DNA of 54,258 bases from Gemmatimonadota bacterium. GTDB lineage: Bacteria > Gemmatimonadota > Gemmatimonadetes > Longimicrobiales > Gaopeijiaceae. The translations under genes were made by a program, and so were the position numbers. A model generated the notes under the pieces. That model made no database searches and was not told the DNA's origin. It worked only from the letters and a program-made list of their open reading frames with translations. The stretch lies in NCBI GenBank assembly GCA_007124095.1, contig SLFU01000155.1:1-54258 (forward strand). The letters are read 5' to 3'. This document shows, piece by piece, positions 20,843 through 30,330 of this stretch (the first letter of the stretch is position 1; every line of letters starts with the position of its first letter).

Positions 20843-21223
20843 TCACGGGTCTGGAAGCGGCGCCGGATCGGCGGGCTGCGCAGGGGCAGCCGGCTGTTCT
20901 CCGGTAGGCGCCTCGGCTCCAGGCAAGACCGGGGAAGGCGCCTGCGGGGCCTGCTGGAAGTCCTGCTGGAGGATCGACCCCGGCTGCTGAGCTCTCGAGG
21001 AGACGATCGCCAGAATCAGGGAGAGGACCATGAAGGCCGCCCCGGCGCTCCACGTGGCGCGGGTCAGGAACGTCGTCGCCTGACGTCCGCCGAGCACTCC
21101 CTCGGTTGCCGTAACACCACCACCCATCGCGGCGAGACCTCCCCCCTTCCCCGCCTGGAGAAGGATGATGACGGTGAGGAAGATCCCGTCGAGAACCAGA
21201 AGGGTCAGGAGAAATCCGTACAT
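20843..21223 (-). CDS. secG: Preprotein translocase subunit SecG
   Basis: MYGFLLTLLVLDGIFLTVIILLQAGKGGGLAAMGGGVTATEGVLGGRQATTFLTRATWSAGAAFMVLSLILAIVSS. Confidence 0.9.
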   Translation of the reverse strand: MYGFLLTLLVLDGIFLTVIILLQAGKGGGLAAMGGGVTATEGVLGGRQATTFLTRATWSAGAAFMVLSLILAIVSSRAQQPGSILQQDFQQAPQAPSPVLPGAEAPTGEQPAAPAQPADPAPLPDP

Positions 21224-21290
21224 TGGTCCCGTGTGTGGTGTTGGGGTTCCCGCGTAGCCGAGAAAAAGGTCACCGCGCCAGCGAGGAGTG

Positions 21291-22055
21291 TCAACCGGCG
21301 GAAGCCGCGATCCGGCCGAACGACTCCGGATCCAGGGAGGCTCCTCCGACAAGCACGCCGTTCACATCCGGACTCGATAGGATATCTCCCGAGTTCTTCG
21401 GATTCACGGACCCTCCATACAAGATGGGGATCGCTCCGGCGGCACCACTCCCCACCCTTTCGCTCAGCCGGGCACGCAGAAGGCCGTGGGCCTCCGAAGC
21501 GTCATCGGGTGTCGCAGTCTCCCCCGTCCCAATCGCCCACACCGGCTCATAGGCCAGCAGGAGCGGGTCGCCACTCGCAATCCCCTCCCTTAGGTCCCGG
21601 GCGGCCAGGACCGCATCCAACTGCCGAATGAGAACCTCCTCGAGTCGCCCAGCCTTCCGCTCCTCCAGCGTTTCTCCCACGCAGAGGATCGGGAGGAGCC
21701 CCGCTCGTCGGGCCGCTCTCACCTTTCCTGAGGTGTCGCCGTCCGATTCCCCGAAGAGCTGTCTCCGCTCGGAGTGTCCCACGAGGGCGTACCGGGCCCC
21801 GGCCTCCACAGCCATTTCGGCCGAGATTTCCCCCGTGAAGGCACCCGACGCCTCTGGGTGGATATGTTGGGCCCCAAGCGCGATCGTGCCTTCTCCCTCC
21901 AGGGCCGCCCGCGCTGCGGCAAGCGAGACAGCCGGAGGGAAGATGACCAGCGTCACCTCGTTCGGGCCCTCGGAATCCCTAAAGCTCTCGAAGAACCGAG
22001 TCGCGTCACCCGGACCCATGTGCATCTTCCAGTTCCCCGCCACGACCGGCTTCAT
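21291..22055 (-). CDS. tpiA: Triosephosphate isomerase
   Basis: 254 aa; MKPVVAGNWKMHMG, YALVGHSERRQLFGE, AYEPVWAIGTG, ILYGGSVNPKNSGDI. Confidence 0.96.
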   Translation of the reverse strand: MKPVVAGNWKMHMGPGDATRFFESFRDSEGPNEVTLVIFPPAVSLAAARAALEGEGTIALGAQHIHPEASGAFTGEISAEMAVEAGARYALVGHSERRQLFGESDGDTSGKVRAARRAGLLPILCVGETLEERKAGRLEEVLIRQLDAVLAARDLREGIASGDPLLLAYEPVWAIGTGETATPDDASEAHGLLRARLSERVGSGAAGAIPILYGGSVNPKNSGDILSSPDVNGVLVGGASLDPESFGRIAASAG

Positions 22056-22092
22056 AGTCCCTTTCCTCTTCCTATGGGCCCCGTCCCAGGCC

Positions 22093-23322
22093 TCACCGGG
22101 AGGCCATCTCCACCGTCTCCAAGACCGTCACGCCGGGAAGCTCGTTTCCGGCAAGCAGGTCCAAGGACGCCCCCCCTCCCGTGGAAACGTGTGTCATCCG
22201 CCCGGAAACCCCCGCGGCGGCGGCGGCGGCCGCGGAGTCGCCTCCGCCGACCACCACCGGAACCCCGGCGTCGGCTTGGTCCGCGAGGACGCGTGCCAGA
22301 TGGAACGTCCCCTCCCGGAACGGCTCCAGCTCGAAGACGCCCATCGGACCATTCCAGAGCACGGTCCCTGCATTCAGAACCTCTCGGGAGAAGATCTCTC
22401 TGGACCGCGGGCCGATGTCGCCAATTCGGTCCGCCGGACCGACCGCCTCCCGATCGCAGTCTCGTACCTGGGCGTCCGCCGAGATCTCTTCCGCGACGAC
22501 GCAGTCCACCGGTAAGAGAATGGTCTCTCCCCCGGACTCCAGGAGCTCGGCCGCCATCGCCACCCGGTCCTCCTCCAGGAGGGACTCGCCAGTCTCCAGG
22601 CCGAGCGCTCGAAAGAACGTATTCGCCATCGCACCCCCGATGATCAACCGGTCCACACGCGGAAGGATCGCGCGGATGAGGTCGATCTTCCCGGAAATCT
22701 TCGCACCGCCGAGGATGGCCACGAAGGGGCGTTCCGGATCGGCAAGACACTCGCGCAGGAATCGCAACTCCCGGGCCATGAGGAGCCCGGCCACCGCCGG
22801 GCCGCCTCTTTCCCGGATTATCCGCGCCGCGCCGACATTGGACGCGTGGGCCCGATGCGCAGTACCGAACGCTTCGCCCACGAATCCCTCCGCGAGGGAC
22901 GCGAGCGCCTCCGCGAACTGAGGGTCGTTCTCGGTCTCACCGGGGTGGAACCGGATGTTCTCCATGAGGGCGATCCGCCCGGGCTCGATGCTACCCACCC
23001 GGTCCTCCAGCTCCCGGCTCCCGGGAGGATCCGTCAGCAGAGGAACCTCGTATCCGATTCGCCGAGAGAGCTCTCGCGCGACCGAGGCAAGGGACGAGGA
23101 AGGATCCCACTTTCCCTTCGGGCGCCCCAGATGCGAGACCAGGACCGCCGAAGCCCCCGCTTCGCGCAGTCGTTCGAGGGTCGGGAGCGTCGCGTCGATC
23201 CGGGTCGCGGCCGAGACCTCGCCCTCGGGATCGAGGGGGACATTGTAGTCCACCCGGGCCAGAAATCGCCGACCCTCGAGTTCTCCGTCTTTCAGGTCGG
23301 AAAGGGTGCGAGTTCTTGCCAT
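22093..23322 (-). CDS. pgk: Phosphoglycerate kinase
   Basis: MARTRTLSDLKDGELEGRRFLARVDYNVPLD...; VLVSHLGRPKG; FVAILGGAKISGKIDLI; start trimmed. Confidence 0.95.
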   Translation of the reverse strand: MARTRTLSDLKDGELEGRRFLARVDYNVPLDPEGEVSAATRIDATLPTLERLREAGASAVLVSHLGRPKGKWDPSSSLASVARELSRRIGYEVPLLTDPPGSRELEDRVGSIEPGRIALMENIRFHPGETENDPQFAEALASLAEGFVGEAFGTAHRAHASNVGAARIIRERGGPAVAGLLMARELRFLRECLADPERPFVAILGGAKISGKIDLIRAILPRVDRLIIGGAMANTFFRALGLETGESLLEEDRVAMAAELLESGGETILLPVDCVVAEEISADAQVRDCDREAVGPADRIGDIGPRSREIFSREVLNAGTVLWNGPMGVFELEPFREGTFHLARVLADQADAGVPVVVGGGDSAAAAAAAGVSGRMTHVSTGGGASLDLLAGNELPGVTVLETVEMASR

Positions 23323-23329
23323 CCGGCCG

Positions 23330-24358
23330 TCAGCTCCGAGCCGGGGAGGGAAGGCGCTCCCCCACATGCCGAACCATGTCGACAACCCGCGAGGAGTACC
23401 CCCACTCGTTGTCGTACCAAGAGAGGACCTTCACCAGCCGTCCCTCGATCACGGCCGTCGACTGGAGGTCCACCACCGAGGAGTTGGCATTCCCGTTGTA
23501 GTCCACCGAAACGAGTGGCTCGTCGGACACGCCCAGGATCCCCTTCAACCGTCCCTCGGCCAACTTCTTGAAGGCTCCGTTTAGTTCCTCTACCGTGACC
23601 TCTCTCTCCAACTCGGCGGTTAGATCGACGAGGGAGACATTCGGGGTCGGTACGCGGATCGCCATTCCGTCGAGCTTTCCCTTCACTTCGGGGATCACAA
23701 GCGCCGTTGCACGGGCGGCCCCGGTCGTGGTGGGGATCATCGAGACGGCGCCAGCGCGAGCACGACGCAGGTCCTTGTGGGGGGAGTCCAGCATTGCCTG
23801 GTCGTTCGTGTAAGAATGGATCGTGGTCATCAGGCCGCGAACGAATCCGAACTGCTCGAGCAGAACCTTCACCACCGGCGCAAGGCAGTTGGTCGTGCAC
23901 GAGGCATTCGAGATGACGTCATGTTGATCCGGATCGTACTGATCCTCGTTTACCCCGAGCACGATCGTCACATCCTCGCCCTTCCCGGGAGCGGAGATGA
24001 TTACCTTGCGGGCGCCGGCCTCCAGGTGCTTGGCCGCGGCCTCCCGGGCCGTGAACCGCCCGGAAGATTCCACAACGATGTCCACGTCGAGCTCCCCCCA
24101 GGGCAACCTGGCCGGATCGGATTCGCTGAAGACCCGCAGGTCGTTGCCGTCGACCCTGAGACCGGTGCCGGTGACTTCAACCGCACCTGGATACGCCCCG
24201 TGGACGGAGTCGTACTTGAGGAGATGAGCGAGGGTCTGACTGTCCGTGAGGTCGTTGACCGCCACGAAGTCCAGATCTTCCCTTCCGGATTCCTTCGCCG
24301 CGCGAAGGACCAGGCGGCCAATCCGACCGAATCCGTTGATAGCTACTCGAATGGACAT
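23330..24358 (-). CDS. gap: Glyceraldehyde-3-phosphate dehydrogenase
   Basis: 342 aa; [48 protein letters not shown]. Confidence 0.96.
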   Translation of the reverse strand: MSIRVAINGFGRIGRLVLRAAKESGREDLDFVAVNDLTDSQTLAHLLKYDSVHGAYPGAVEVTGTGLRVDGNDLRVFSESDPARLPWGELDVDIVVESSGRFTAREAAAKHLEAGARKVIISAPGKGEDVTIVLGVNEDQYDPDQHDVISNASCTTNCLAPVVKVLLEQFGFVRGLMTTIHSYTNDQAMLDSPHKDLRRARAGAVSMIPTTTGAARATALVIPEVKGKLDGMAIRVPTPNVSLVDLTAELEREVTVEELNGAFKKLAEGRLKGILGVSDEPLVSVDYNGNANSSVVDLQSTAVIEGRLVKVLSWYDNEWGYSSRVVDMVRHVGERLPSPARS

Positions 24359-24385
24359 GATATATGGATCTCCTGATGGGGGTTG

Positions 24386-25219
24386 TCAGCCCGATTTCAT
24401 TTCGGCGGCTCCCCAGTCCGGAAGGGACCGGGCGAAGGTGAGCACGGCCACCTCCCTCGCACCGCCCCCTTCGAGGACCGTGGATGCAGCCACAGCGGTC
24501 GCCCCGGTCGTAAGAACATCGTCAATCAGAACGACGCGCCGCTCACGGAGCTCGGAAGCCGCGCCATCCGCGAGCGAGAAGGCATTGGAGACGTTAGCCC
24601 GCCGGTCTCCGGGGTGCAAGGAGACCTGACTTCCGCCCCCGTCCCTGCGGAGGAGGCTATCCAGGACGGGGGCTCCGGTTTCATTCGACACCGCGGCAGC
24701 CAGCACCCTGGCCTGATTGTAGCCCCGGACCCGAAGCCGCTCAGCGGTGGTGGGGACAGGCACGACCACCGCCCCGTCCGACCACCACGCACCGGGTACT
24801 CCGGCACGGACCATCCGTGCCCCCATCTCGGTCCCGAGGCCCGGCCAACCTCCGTACTTGAAGCTGTGTACAAGCTTGTCGGCAGGATCCGCGAGGACGA
24901 CCGCCGAGCGCGCGAGTCGGATCACCGCGGGCCACTCCGCGCACTCCGGACACGGTCGGCTCTCCGGCAGCCCCGTCCCGCGGGGAGCGTGACAGCGCGA
25001 ACACCGTGGATGGGGAGGAGACTTGAGGCGAGTCGCGCAACGCGGACAGATCCATGGGACCTCGGAATCCGTTCGCGCCGGGAGCTCCTCTCCGCACGCC
25101 ACGCAAGCGGGCGGAAGGATGAAGTTGAGCAGGCGCCGGCCAAATCGGCGGCCCCACCTACCGTCCCTTATCAGGTCCCGGTGCATAAGCTCATGACATG
25201 ACGTGACATGCGCCCTCAC
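24386..25219 (-). CDS. ComF family protein (phosphoribosyltransferase-like)
   Basis: 277 aa; N-terminal CVACGEE...CPRCATRL...CSRCHAPRG zinc-finger-like region; VVLIDDVLTTGATAVAASTVLEGGGAREVAVLTFAR. Confidence 0.9.
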   Translation of the reverse strand: MRAHVTSCHELMHRDLIRDGRWGRRFGRRLLNFILPPACVACGEELPARTDSEVPWICPRCATRLKSPPHPRCSRCHAPRGTGLPESRPCPECAEWPAVIRLARSAVVLADPADKLVHSFKYGGWPGLGTEMGARMVRAGVPGAWWSDGAVVVPVPTTAERLRVRGYNQARVLAAAVSNETGAPVLDSLLRRDGGGSQVSLHPGDRRANVSNAFSLADGAASELRERRVVLIDDVLTTGATAVAASTVLEGGGAREVAVLTFARSLPDWGAAEMKSG

Positions 25220-26076
25220 TCCTCATGCAGGGGCTCGGGAGTCGCGTCCCTCCGCACTTCCTCCAGGGCATCCCTCATCACGGGTAGGGGTGGCGCCCGG
25301 TCCCACCAACGCTGGAAGGCCTCGGCGCCCTGCCTGACCAGCATCTCCCCGCCATCCGCCGCCGGCATCCCCAGCTCGCGGGCACGGCGGACCAGTCGGG
25401 TCTCCGTGGGCCGGTACACCAGATCCAGGACCGGGGCCGGCTCCCTGAGGACCTCGAGCTCAATCGGGAGGGGGTCGGCGTCTGCGAGCCCGAGCGAAGT
25501 CGAGTTTACCACCAGCTCGAAGGGGACTTCGGTGACGGATTCGAGCGACGCCGCCGTCCGTGCCCGACCGGCTCCGAGCGCCTCGACGAGCATCTCCGCC
25601 TTTGCCAGGGTCCGATTCCAGACCACGACCTCATCCACCTCATCCTCGAGGAGCCCGATGAGAGCGGCGCGGGCCGCTCCCCCGGCGCCGAGCAGCAGTA
25701 CCTTCCGTCCGGAGGCCGGCTCGCCCAGAAGGGTCTCCACCGCACCCCGAAAGCCCTGGACATCCGTGTTGTCCCCGCAGATTCGGCCACCATCGGACCA
25801 GAAGGTGTTGCACGCACCGGTAAGCCGCACCACGTCGGTCGGGTGATCTACGGTCCGGGCGGCCTCTTCCTTGTGCGGTAGCGTGACGTTCCCACCGCCT
25901 CCTGCCCGGGCGATTCCGCGAAGGAGACCCGCCACGTCGGACGCTTCGCAGCGGAGGGCCAGGTAGGCCCCATCCAGCCCCATGCTCTCGATGGCAGCAT
26001 TCTGGATTCGAGGAGAGAGGGAGTGGCCCACGGGGTTCCCGAGGAGAGCCAATAGGCGCGTGGCCGCTCCGATCAT
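25216..26076 (-). CDS. aroE: Shikimate dehydrogenase
   Basis: MIGAATRLLALLGNPVGHSLSPRIQNAAIESMGLDGAYLALRCE; GNVTLPHKEEAA; LLLGAGGAARAALIGLLE; start trimmed. Confidence 0.92.
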   Translation of the reverse strand: MIGAATRLLALLGNPVGHSLSPRIQNAAIESMGLDGAYLALRCEASDVAGLLRGIARAGGGGNVTLPHKEEAARTVDHPTDVVRLTGACNTFWSDGGRICGDNTDVQGFRGAVETLLGEPASGRKVLLLGAGGAARAALIGLLEDEVDEVVVWNRTLAKAEMLVEALGAGRARTAASLESVTEVPFELVVNSTSLGLADADPLPIELEVLREPAPVLDLVYRPTETRLVRRARELGMPAADGGEMLVRQGAEAFQRWWDRAPPLPVMRDALEEVRRDATPEPLHEE

Positions 26077-26630
26077 GGGGACACCAACGGCTCCAGGCGA
26101 GCCAGGACCTTCTGAATGAGTGCCTCGAGCTGGCGGAAGGTGTCCTCGTAATCCGAGTCGTCCCCTCCGATCGGATCGGACACGCCCCGGCTGCGAACCA
26201 CTGCGGACGACGTTCCGGCTTCCGCCTCCCGAACGAAATCGGTGATCACCGAAACCTTGTGCTCCCCGCCGAGAATGGCGACCCCATCCAGGTGGCTCGG
26301 AGACATCGTCAGGATCAGATCCGCCCACTCGACCATCGCGGGTTCGAGTGGAGTGGCACGATGCCCCCTCAGCTCGAGCCCATGGCGATCCCCGGCCCGC
26401 ACCGATCCCCGACTGGCCGGCGCCCCCTTCGTCGCGGCGACGCCCGAGGATCGGACCTCGACATGGTCCCATCCGCGCTCGGCGAGACCGCGCCGGGCAA
26501 GGAGCTCCGCCAGAGGACTCCGGCAGGTGTTTCCCGTACAGACAAAGAGGAGGTGGAACGCTTCCCCTGGAGAGTCGGAATCCGACGCTCGGGGACGTGG
26601 GTCGTCGGTCGTGCGTTCGAGGTCATCCAT
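26073..26630 (-). CDS. Low-molecular-weight protein phosphatase (YwlE-like)
   Basis: FHLLFVCTGNTCRSPLAELLARRGLAERGW; C-X5-R P-loop; overlaps aroE start. Confidence 0.88.
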   Translation of the reverse strand: MDDLERTTDDPRPRASDSDSPGEAFHLLFVCTGNTCRSPLAELLARRGLAERGWDHVEVRSSGVAATKGAPASRGSVRAGDRHGLELRGHRATPLEPAMVEWADLILTMSPSHLDGVAILGGEHKVSVITDFVREAEAGTSSAVVRSRGVSDPIGGDDSDYEDTFRQLEALIQKVLARLEPLVSP

Positions 26631-27339
26631 GGAGGTGCGAAAGTACCTTTGCCACTTCCTCTGCGGAGACGGCGCCCACGCGGAGGAGTCGCGGTCGAGG
26701 GTCCGTGCAATCGATGACGGTCGACGGGTCCGAGGCCGGAAGGGGTCCCCCATCTGCAATCCAGAATCGATCAAGTCCGGGGCGCCCCTGCACCGCTCGC
26801 TCCACCTCCCGCGCCGATCGGGCCGGAGCTCCACCGGGCCGGTTTGCGCTGGTCGAAAGGAGAGGCGCATCCCAGACTTCGAGGAGCGCAGCCACGAACG
26901 GGTTCGAGCTCACCCGGACAGCCACCCCGCCAGAGGTGCTTCGAACCCCTGGAGGATAACGCCCTTCCGAGTCCGACAGGACCAGGGTCAAAGGGCCCGG
27001 CCAGAACGCACTGGCCAGCTCTCTAGCGGGGGCCGTCCACTGCAGGCCCGCGTCCCAGACACCACTCGCTCCGGCCAGATCCTTTCCTCCGCGGATTCCG
27101 GTATCCTTGTCCCCGTCCGGCAGCAGAACCAGGAAGGGCTTGTCGTCTCTTCTTCCCTTCAGCTTCCGGAGTGCGTCCGTACCATCCACGGTCGCCGCGG
27201 CGCCTAGACCATAGACCGTCTCCGTAGGATAGCCCAGGAGTCCTCCCCGCTCCAGATGCCTGGCGATGCGAGACAGGAGCTCCCGGTCAGCGGGATCGGC
27301 CCTCACGATCAGGAGCGGAATCACTGCGCGGCCTCCCAT
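26623..27339 (-). CDS. L-threonylcarbamoyladenylate synthase (Sua5/YciO/YrdC family)
   Basis: LERGGLLGYPTETVYGLGAAATVDGTDALRKLKGRRDDKPFLVLL; LLSTSANRPGGAPARSA; start trimmed. Confidence 0.92.
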   Translation of the reverse strand: MGGRAVIPLLIVRADPADRELLSRIARHLERGGLLGYPTETVYGLGAAATVDGTDALRKLKGRRDDKPFLVLLPDGDKDTGIRGGKDLAGASGVWDAGLQWTAPARELASAFWPGPLTLVLSDSEGRYPPGVRSTSGGVAVRVSSNPFVAALLEVWDAPLLSTSANRPGGAPARSAREVERAVQGRPGLDRFWIADGGPLPASDPSTVIDCTDPRPRLLRVGAVSAEEVAKVLSHLHG

Positions 27340-28100
27340 TCCCTCCGGGAAAGAACGGCGTGGGCGAGGGCGAGATCTTCGGGGTGGGTGACCTTCAGGT
27401 TCCAGGGAGCTCCCTCCACCATTCGAACCCGCCCTCCATTGCGGGTGAAGACCCCAGCGTCGTCGGTCGCCCCCCAGTCCTCGCGCAGTGCGCGCTCGTA
27501 GGCTTCCAGGAGTGAGCGCCCCGGAAACGCTTGGGGAGTCTGGGCCCGCCAGAGTCCGGATCGCTCGGGTGTGGAGAGCACTACGCCCTGCCCGTCCACT
27601 CGCTTGAGGGTATCCACCACCGGCCATCCTGCCGCCGTCCCCTCCCCGGCGAAGACCCCGGCCAAGCAACGGTCGATGATCTCGTGGGTCACAAAGGGCC
27701 GCGCAGCGTCCTGCACGAGGACGACCTCCTCATCGAGCGAAAGGGCCTCGAGCGCCGCGTGGACGGAACGGGATCGAGTCGAGCCGCCTTCCACGACCCG
27801 GACTCGGGAATCCAACCCCACGAGCCAGGGGGGTGGATCGCCGGCGTCCTCGGAGGAAAGAGCCACGGCCACCCTCGTGACCCGCGGATGGTCGAGAAAC
27901 GGTCGGAGCGCGTGGAGGAGCAACGGTTCTTCCGCGAGAAGAAGAAAGGCCTTCTTCGTCCCGCCCATCCGCCGTCCAGAACCGGCGGCGGGAATCGCGA
28001 CCATGACCCCCGCCTCCCCCTTCGACCCTTGACGCGGATCCACTCGGAAGCCACGTGCCACGCGCGTGCGCTCTGGAATGCTGGCATCCCCTTCGCTCAT
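27321..28100 (-). CDS. ispD: 2-C-methyl-D-erythritol 4-phosphate cytidylyltransferase
   Basis: 259 aa; MVAIPAAGSGRRMGGTKKAFLLLAEEPLLLHALRPF, VLVQDAARPFVTHEII, AQTPQAFPGRSLLEAYERAL; exact start uncertain. Confidence 0.9.
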   Translation of the reverse strand: MSEGDASIPERTRVARGFRVDPRQGSKGEAGVMVAIPAAGSGRRMGGTKKAFLLLAEEPLLLHALRPFLDHPRVTRVAVALSSEDAGDPPPWLVGLDSRVRVVEGGSTRSRSVHAALEALSLDEEVVLVQDAARPFVTHEIIDRCLAGVFAGEGTAAGWPVVDTLKRVDGQGVVLSTPERSGLWRAQTPQAFPGRSLLEAYERALREDWGATDDAGVFTRNGGRVRMVEGAPWNLKVTHPEDLALAHAVLSRREWEAAQ

Positions 28101-28111
28101 CCCGCCTCCGC

Positions 28112-29548
28112 TCAGAAGGGCGTATCCTGGGCGCGACGGGGGCCCGCGGAGTGGGAAGCCGGACGCCCGTCCGGTTCCCGAGCGAGTTCGTCGAATCGGG
28201 TGTAGGACTTGTGAAAGTAGAGATTGACGGTCCCCGTGGGCCCATTTCTCTGCTTGCTCACGATCAGCTCCGACTTTCCCTCGAGCGATGCCCCATCCTC
28301 GTCCGTACCCGTCGAACTGTAGTACTCCGGCCGGTACAGGAACATGACGATATCGGCATCCTGTTCGATCGAGCCCGAGTCCCGAAGATCGGAAAGCTGG
28401 GGTCGATGGTCGGTCCGCTGCTCCGGGCCTCTTGAGAGCTGGGAGAGCGCGACCACCGGCACCTCGAGTTCACGAGCCAAACCCTTCAGCCCACGTGAGA
28501 TCTGGCTCACCTCCTGCTGCCGACTCTCCTGCTTCCCCGATCCGGCCATCAATTGAAGGTAATCGACGACCATCAGGCCCAGCCCGGCCTCCGCCTTCAG
28601 ACGCCGGGCCTTGGCTCTCATCTCGAGGACGGTTCCGCCCGGGGAATCATCAATCCAGATCGGAGCCGTGTTCAGCTTCGCCCCGGCCGTGCCGATCCTC
28701 TGGTAATCGGATGGTGAGAGCCGGCCCGTTCTCAGCTTCTGGGCATCCACGCGAGCCTCGGAGCAGAGGAGGCGCTGCACGAGCTGCTCCTTCGACATTT
28801 CGAGTGAAAAGAGGGCGACCGGAACCTGGTGATCGATGGCCGCATTCTGCGCCACGTTCAGGACCCAGGAAGTCTTGCCCATCGCAGGGCGAGCGGCGAC
28901 GATGACCAGATCCCCGTTCTGAAACCCGGTGGTCATGCCGTCCAGCGTCTTGAAGCCGGAGGGGATCCCGGTCAGACCTCCCTCTCCCTCCTGCATCTTC
29001 TCGATGTTCTCGAATGCCTCCCAGAGCAGGTCCTTGATCCACACGAATCCGGCGCGGTCGTGGCTCTCCGCGACTTGGAAGACCCGCTGTTCCGCCTCGT
29101 CGACCACCTCGTCGACGGTCCGCCCGCCCGGCTCATACACATCCTGGATGATGCGCGTGGAGGCATCCACAAGCCTCCGGAGAAGCGCCTTCTCGCGTAC
29201 GATCCTGGCGTGGTACTGGATGTTGGCTGCCGTGGGCACGGCGTCCAGCAACTCGGCCAGGTACTCCATCCCACCGACTCGGTCCAACTCCCCCGAGCTC
29301 GCAAGGTGGTCTCCCACCGTGACCACATCGATCGCGACCCGCCTCTCGTGGAGGTGGCGCATTGCCCGGTAGAGGATCCGGTGAGCCTCCTGGAAAAACA
29401 TCGATTCCCCGACCACATCCTCGATCCGGATCATCGCATCCACATCGATGAGGAGGCCACCCAAAACGGACACTTCGGCCTCCATCGAGAAGGGAGGGTC
29501 CCGGTCGTACCGAGCCGAGGTGCGCTGGTTGGTTTCGGAGACGGTCAC
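28112..29548 (-). CDS. dnaB: Replicative DNA helicase
   Basis: PPFSMEAEVSVLGGLLID, VIVAARPAMGKTSWVLNVAQNAA, LSDLRDSGSIEQDADIVMFLYR; GTG start at 29548 overlaps the upstream stop. Confidence 0.94.
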   Translation of the reverse strand: MTVSETNQRTSARYDRDPPFSMEAEVSVLGGLLIDVDAMIRIEDVVGESMFFQEAHRILYRAMRHLHERRVAIDVVTVGDHLASSGELDRVGGMEYLAELLDAVPTAANIQYHARIVREKALLRRLVDASTRIIQDVYEPGGRTVDEVVDEAEQRVFQVAESHDRAGFVWIKDLLWEAFENIEKMQEGEGGLTGIPSGFKTLDGMTTGFQNGDLVIVAARPAMGKTSWVLNVAQNAAIDHQVPVALFSLEMSKEQLVQRLLCSEARVDAQKLRTGRLSPSDYQRIGTAGAKLNTAPIWIDDSPGGTVLEMRAKARRLKAEAGLGLMVVDYLQLMAGSGKQESRQQEVSQISRGLKGLARELEVPVVALSQLSRGPEQRTDHRPQLSDLRDSGSIEQDADIVMFLYRPEYYSSTGTDEDGASLEGKSELIVSKQRNGPTGTVNLYFHKSYTRFDELAREPDGRPASHSAGPRRAQDTPF

Positions 29549-30330
29549 GTTTGGTCCAGAAGCCGTCGGAGGAGCTGAAGATCCTCCCACGTAGCACGGG
29601 TCCATCCCGAGTTCCTGAGCAGTGCCGCAGGATGGTACGTCACGATGAGAGGGGTCCCTTCATAACTGTATATCTCGCCCCGCAGTCGTCCGAGAGGTCG
29701 GTCGTGTCCAGAGAGGAGCTTCGCGGCGAAGGTACCGACCGCCAGAATCGCCTCCGGCCGTACCAATTCAATCTGCTTCCGAAGATAGGGCGCGCAAGCT
29801 TCGATCTCGTCGGGACGCGGATTCCGATTCCCGGGGGGACGACACTTGATCACATTGCAGATGTAGACGGAGCTTCGGCGAGACAGACCGACCGATGCCA
29901 GCAAGAGGTCGAGCAGCTTTCCGGCGGCTCCGACGAAAGGGAGACCGGTCCGGTCCTCATTGGCGCCCGGCGCCTCTCCGACGACCATGACGCGAGCATC
30001 CGGCGCCCCGTCGGAGAAGACCACCTGGCTCCGGCCCTCTGCCAGCTGGCAGCGCGTGCATCCCAGGGCCAACTCCCTGACGGCGTCGTACTCGTCCGGA
30101 AGGGTTTCGGGATCGCCTCCCGGGATGGGAGGAACGTCGGGGGCCGAAGCCGCACTCGGGCCGGACTCGGCAGATCCGGACTCGGCAGATATAGTCGCGG
30201 GCCAGTCGGCCGCCCACCGGACGACGGCATCGGAGCGGAGTGACTCGAGAATCCACTCGTCCGCCTCCAGCTCCCTCCGCTGCCGGATCAGCCTCACCAG
30301 CACCGCGCGATCGATGGGGACGCGGCTCAC
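29545..30330 (-). CDS. Uracil-DNA glycosylase (Fe-S type, family 4-like)
   Basis: 261 aa; CTRCQLAEGRSQVVFSDG, VMVVGEAPGANEDRTGLPFVGAAGKLLD, YICNVIKCRPPGNRNPRPDEIEACAPYL, VTYHPAALLRN. Confidence 0.92.
   Translation of the reverse strand: MSRVPIDRAVLVRLIRQRRELEADEWILESLRSDAVVRWAADWPATISAESGSAESGPSAASAPDVPPIPGGDPETLPDEYDAVRELALGCTRCQLAEGRSQVVFSDGAPDARVMVVGEAPGANEDRTGLPFVGAAGKLLDLLLASVGLSRRSSVYICNVIKCRPPGNRNPRPDEIEACAPYLRKQIELVRPEAILAVGTFAAKLLSGHDRPLGRLRGEIYSYEGTPLIVTYHPAALLRNSGWTRATWEDLQLLRRLLDQT
30161..30190. repeat. Perfect 15-bp tandem repeat (ccggactcggcagat x2) inside the uracil-DNA glycosylase gene
   Basis: Direct reading; encodes the SAESGSAESG linker. Confidence 0.95.
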
